Shown piece after piece: positions 41,604 to 43,756 of a DNA stretch of 43,756 nucleotides. A model generated the notes under the pieces. That model was not told the DNA's origin and searched no databases. It was given only the letters and a program-made list of their open reading frames with translations. How positions within the stretch are numbered: the first letter of the stretch is position 1; each line of letters begins with the position of its first letter. The position numbers and the translations under genes were made by a program. Source of the stretch: Candidatus Woesebacteria bacterium GW2011_GWB1_33_38 (lineage in GTDB: Bacteria; Patescibacteriota; Microgenomatia; UBA8517). Location of the stretch: contig LBPF01000010.1 of assembly GCA_000990005.1 (NCBI GenBank), positions 1 through 43,756 of the forward strand. The letters run 5' to 3'.

Positions 41604-42284
41604 TTATCTAGGTAAGACAGATAAAGGGTTTAAAGTTACTCCATGGTCTCTGATTTCAAGATGTAAATGATCACCGAATGAACGTCCTGTTGCACCCATT
41701 TCACCAACTTTAGTGTTAGTTGTAACTTCTTGACCTAGGGTAACATTTATTTTTGACATATGGGCATATAAAGATGTTAGATCATTACCATGATCAATTA
41801 TGACTGAATTACCATATGCAAATTTAGAATGGTCAATTGAAATTACCTTACCTTTTTTAATTGGCTTAATTGTATCTCCTGTTATTCCATCAAGATCCAG
41901 TCCTGGATGGAAAAAATTATACCCTTGAGTGATTCTTACTAGATCAGTAGGGAACTGCGTACCAATTTCTGTGCTAATAGGAGTTTCTGTTCCATCAACT
42001 GCATAAACTGGTGTTCCAGTTTGAATATTACCAATTGCAGTATTAGTCATGAAAGAGCTAGCCACAATCATTAGAGCCATATTGGTGCCCAATAAAGCTC
42101 TGACTCTTTTGTGTTCAAAGAGGTGTCTAAAGAGCTTTCTGGTTATTCCTCCAACTCTATACTTTAGGTTTAAAAGTTTGACACTAGGAATAATAGGTTC
42201 ATCCAAAGAAGATTTACGCCTTTTTATGAATCTAAAATTCATAGACAGACGATATTTAGGCAGACTTAAAATTATGTGTTTCAT
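41604..42284 (-). CDS. M23 (LytM) family peptidase
   Basis: The 226-aa protein has a basic N-terminus and a hydrophobic segment near residues 65-85 (LLGTNMALMIVASSFMTNTA), then the peptidase domain. Metal ligands are in FFHPGLDLDG (HxxxD) and GDHLHLEIRDHG (HxH), with SLYAHMSKINVTLGQEVTTN between. It probably cleaves peptidoglycan peptides outside the membrane. Its ATG begins one base after the T-tract of the tRNA-Cys terminator and has no clear promoter, so expression may depend on read-through. Confidence 0.9.
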   Translation of the reverse strand: MKHIILSLPKYRLSMNFRFIKRRKSSLDEPIIPSVKLLNLKYRVGGITRKLFRHLFEHKRVRALLGTNMALMIVASSFMTNTAIGNIQTGTPVYAVDGTETPISTEIGTQFPTDLVRITQGYNFFHPGLDLDGITGDTIKPIKKGKVISIDHSKFAYGNSVIIDHGNDLTSLYAHMSKINVTLGQEVTTNTKVGEMGATGRSFGDHLHLEIRDHGVTLNPLSVLPR

Positions 42285-42285
42285 G

Positions 42286-42316
42286 AAATAAAAAATCCCG
42301 CAAATATCTTGCGAGA
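42286..42316 (-). terminator. Intrinsic terminator after tRNA-Cys
   Basis: On the minus strand TCTCGCAA-GATAT-TTGCGGGA (42316-42296) forms an 8-bp stem with one G-U pair and is followed by TTTTTTATTT. It lies about 60 bp after the tRNA-Cys 3' end and directly before the M23 gene. Confidence 0.7.
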
Positions 42317-42378
42317 TGTGGCTATTTTACCATACAAAAGGCACTAAAGTCAAATTATGGGGTACATTTTGAGTATTG

Positions 42379-42450
42379 AGACCAGAGCGGGAATCGGACC
42401 CGCGCATAGAAGTTTTGCAGACTCCCGTGTTTCCACTTCACCATCTGGTC
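42379..42450 (-). tRNA. tRNA-Cys (GCA)
   Basis: Cloverleaf: acceptor GACCAGA/TCTGGTC, D-stem GTG/CAC, anticodon stem GGAGT/ACTTC with loop CTGCAAA (anticodon GCA after U33), T-stem GCGGG/CCCGC with loop TCCGATT. Discriminator U73 fits cysteine. CCA is not encoded. A TGC-TACAAT promoter box (minus strand) lies 11 nt upstream. Confidence 0.95.
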
Positions 42451-42519
42451 ATCAAGCTTATATTGTAGCATAGACTTTTTGTTTTAGTCTCATATTCTGC
42501 TACACTTCATTAAGTAAAA

Positions 42520-43362
42520 ATGAAAAAGAAAATAATATCTGGTATTTTATCAATAATTGGAATTTTACTTGTTGGGTTGTCAATTCTTTATTTTTTAAAT
42601 TTCTTTGAACCACAAAAAGCTGGAATATTAATTGAATCTGATCCAATTGCAACAATTTTTATTGATGGTCAAGAAATGGGTAAAACCCCATATGAAGCTG
42701 AGTTTAAGCCGAAAGAAATAATGATCAAAATTAAACCAGAGAGTTTAGAAGGGCAAATATTTGATGATTATGAGACAAAAGTTAATTTAATCTCAGGTAT
42801 TAAAACAGTAGTAATAAAGACGTTCAGGGAAAGCGAGGATTATTCAAGCGGAGTAGTGGTTTCTTTTGAAAAAGTTTCTAATAACAATTCATATGTAACC
42901 GTTGTTTCCATCCCTGATAATGCACAAGTTTTGATTGATGACAAGGTGTATGGATATACACCTATGAGAATTACTGTACCTGGGGGAGATCATAATTTAC
43001 TGGTTGTAGCAGATAAATACTTAAAGAAACAGCTTCCAATTAGAGTTTATAAAGGCTATAAATTAACAGCTTTTGTAAAACTGGCCAAATCAAATGAACC
43101 CGAACAAACTCAAGTGGAACAAAAAGTTGATGAGGTACTTTTTAGAATAAAAATAGATAAAGTAGACACAGGTTTTTTGAGAGTTAGAGAAGGGGCCAGT
43201 GTAGGTTTTCCTGAAGTTGGACAAGTTAAACCTGGAGAAGAATATGATGTAATTGAAACAGGGGAAAACAACAAATGGTACAAAATTAAATTTGGAGAAA
43301 ATGAAGGCCTGCCTGCCGGCAGGCAGGGCTGGGTCAGTGCAGAATTTGTAACTAAAATATGA
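42520..43362 (+). CDS. PEGA and SH3 domain membrane-anchored protein
   Basis: The 280-aa protein has an N-terminal membrane helix (about 5-27). Two PEGA domains follow (ILIESDPIATIFIDGQEMGK with TPYEAEF following; SIPDNAQVLIDDKVYGYTPM with RITVPGGDH following), then a bacterial SH3 domain (FLRVREGASVGFPEVGQVKP, YDVIETGENNKWYKIKF). These are surface-binding modules. The SH3 domain is split by GLPAGRQG, seven residues encoded by a GC-rich palindrome; removing them restores GENEGWVSAEFV, a normal SH3b end. An extended -10 (TGC-TACACT) lies upstream. The stop overlaps the next gene (ATGA). Confidence 0.88.
   Translation: MKKKIISGILSIIGILLVGLSILYFLNFFEPQKAGILIESDPIATIFIDGQEMGKTPYEAEFKPKEIMIKIKPESLEGQIFDDYETKVNLISGIKTVVIKTFRESEDYSSGVVVSFEKVSNNNSYVTVVSIPDNAQVLIDDKVYGYTPMRITVPGGDHNLLVVADKYLKKQLPIRVYKGYKLTAFVKLAKSNEPEQTQVEQKVDEVLFRIKIDKVDTGFLRVREGASVGFPEVGQVKPGEEYDVIETGENNKWYKIKFGENEGLPAGRQGWVSAEFVTKI
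43308..43327. repeat. GC-rich palindrome inserted in frame in the SH3 domain
   Basis: CCTGCCTGCCGGCAGGCAGG is a perfect 20-bp palindrome in a strongly AT-rich gene. With one flanking base it adds 21 bp and seven codons (LPAGRQG) between GAAGGC and TGGGTC, apparently duplicating the GGC. I see no second copy in this window. Confidence 0.8.
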
Positions 43363-43538
43363 AAAATAAACAAATACAAGTTATATTAAAAGGCTTAGAA
43401 GGTTTAATTAGGATGAAGAAAAAATATCCTCACATAAAATTTGGTCTTTCTGATGATGATCTGGCAATATATGATACAGAGGCGTGGTACAAATTGCATT
43501 CAAAGGACAAAGAAAACAAACAAAAAGGTGTAGAGTGA
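43359..43538 (+). CDS. Small protein, possible antitoxin of a decayed VapBC-like pair
   Basis: The 59-aa frame reads MKNKQIQVILKGLEGLIRMK, IKFGLSDDDLAIYDTEAWYK and a lysine-rich tail. It overlaps the upstream PEGA gene by ATGA and the next small frame by GTGA, as in a toxin-antitoxin operon. I do not recognise its family; the antitoxin role is inferred from the toxin-like remnant that follows. Confidence 0.45.
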   Translation: MKNKQIQVILKGLEGLIRMKKKYPHIKFGLSDDDLAIYDTEAWYKLHSKDKENKQKGVE

Positions 43539-43618
43539 ATAATAAAAATCTTGATTTAAAAGATGTGGCAACTTTTGATCAACATTTTGCCCGCGCTGGC
43601 TTCACAGTCTTCAAGTAA
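43535..43618 (+). pseudogene. PIN-domain (VapC-like) toxin remnant
   Basis: The 27-codon frame from GTG 43535 ends DVATFDQHFARAGFTVFK, which fits the C-terminal end of VapC PIN domains (a TFDxHFxxxGF word). The preceding 100 or so residues with the catalytic acids are missing, so this is an internally deleted relic. An apparent insertion sequence starts about 40 bp further on. Confidence 0.45.
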
Positions 43619-43654
43619 GGAACGTCAAACTAATGTCAAGATAATCATTTCACA

Positions 43655-43756
43655 CTAACAGGACTTACGCAATTTAACCAAATTCAAAGCTAACTGTGGG
43701 GTTAGTGAGATATTGTCCTATAGATTCCTTTATAATTTCTCTTTTTGTTTGATACC
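43655..43756. mobile_element. Possible insertion sequence end, cut by the window edge
   Basis: CTAACAGGACTTACGCAA (about 43655-43672) resembles the terminal inverted repeats (ACAGGACTTACGCA-type) of several DDE insertion sequences, and a plausible transposase C-terminus is encoded just inside it on the minus strand. The other end lies outside the window, so this is an inference. Confidence 0.4.
43674..43756 (-). CDS. Possible transposase C-terminus (partial)
   Basis: A minus-strand frame entering from the right edge encodes YQTKREIIKESIGQYLTNPT and then VSFEFG before TAA. The stop lies within about 20 bp of the terminal-repeat-like sequence, the usual arrangement of an IS transposase end. 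Twenty-six residues are too few for a family call. Confidence 0.35.
   Translation of the reverse strand, partial: YQTKREIIKESIGQYLTNPTVSFEFG

Overview
The window looks like a chromosomal segment of a Candidate Phyla Radiation (Patescibacteria) bacterium, most likely of the Microgenomates type. The reasons are the strong AT richness, very tight packing with ATGA-type overlaps, compact housekeeping proteins (short ValRS, short YidD), a PrgI/VirB6/VirB4 type IV secretion-like locus with an M23 peptidase, and membrane-anchored proteins with DUF4012, VanW, PEGA and SH3 domains. The lineage is inferred from gene content; there is no rRNA in the window.

Layout. 1-3.8 kb is an accessory zone: a pRiA4b ORF3-like gene, a HicBA pair, an unknown gene followed by a folded DNA/RNA element, and a tandemly repeated unit in which truncated copies of the start of the downstream virB6-like gene alternate with two MazF-like toxin genes. 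A four-helix-bundle gene with a poly-A frameshift sits between them. 3.8-19.4 kb is the type IV secretion-like locus: VirB6-like, PrgI-like, a TraC-like protein, VirB4 with an intein in its P-loop, a giant membrane/M23 protein and a membrane-anchored protein. It is interrupted at 5.4-10.3 kb by an opposing 714-aa gene of unknown function, a MazF remnant, a DUF433/DUF5615 pair, a 165-nt tRNA-like RNA and a HepT/MntA pair. 19.4-21.3 kb holds an AbiEii/DUF6922 pair and a HepT gene whose MntA partner is broken.

21.3-26 kb is the replication-origin neighbourhood: dnaN, dnaA, DnaA boxes, rpmH, rnpA, yidD, yidC and jag. 26-31 kb holds an O-antigen-ligase-like protein, RNase H, a DUF4012 protein and ribosomal protein L25. 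31-37.5 kb, on the minus strand, holds valS, tsaD, a tsaC-tsaE fusion, a DedA gene and a VanW gene, so t6A synthesis genes are grouped. 37.5-41.6 kb holds a solute-binding protein, a nucleotidyltransferase and groES-groEL behind a CIRCE-like operator. 41.6-43.8 kb holds an M23 peptidase, tRNA-Cys with a terminator, a PEGA/SH3 protein carrying a GC-rich palindrome insertion, a decayed toxin locus and what appears to be the end of an insertion sequence.

Three cross-cutting observations stand out. First, many genes have an extended -10 box (TGN-TATAAT-like) ending 5-8 nt, usually 6 nt, before the ATG, which implies leaderless mRNAs. Second, two families of degenerate short AT-rich repeats recur between genes and, in frame, inside dnaA, valS, tsaD (three times), tsaC-E and rnhA. 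Third, an unassigned RNA at 8706-8870 has tRNA-type ends and an encoded CCA but no recognisable anticodon arm.
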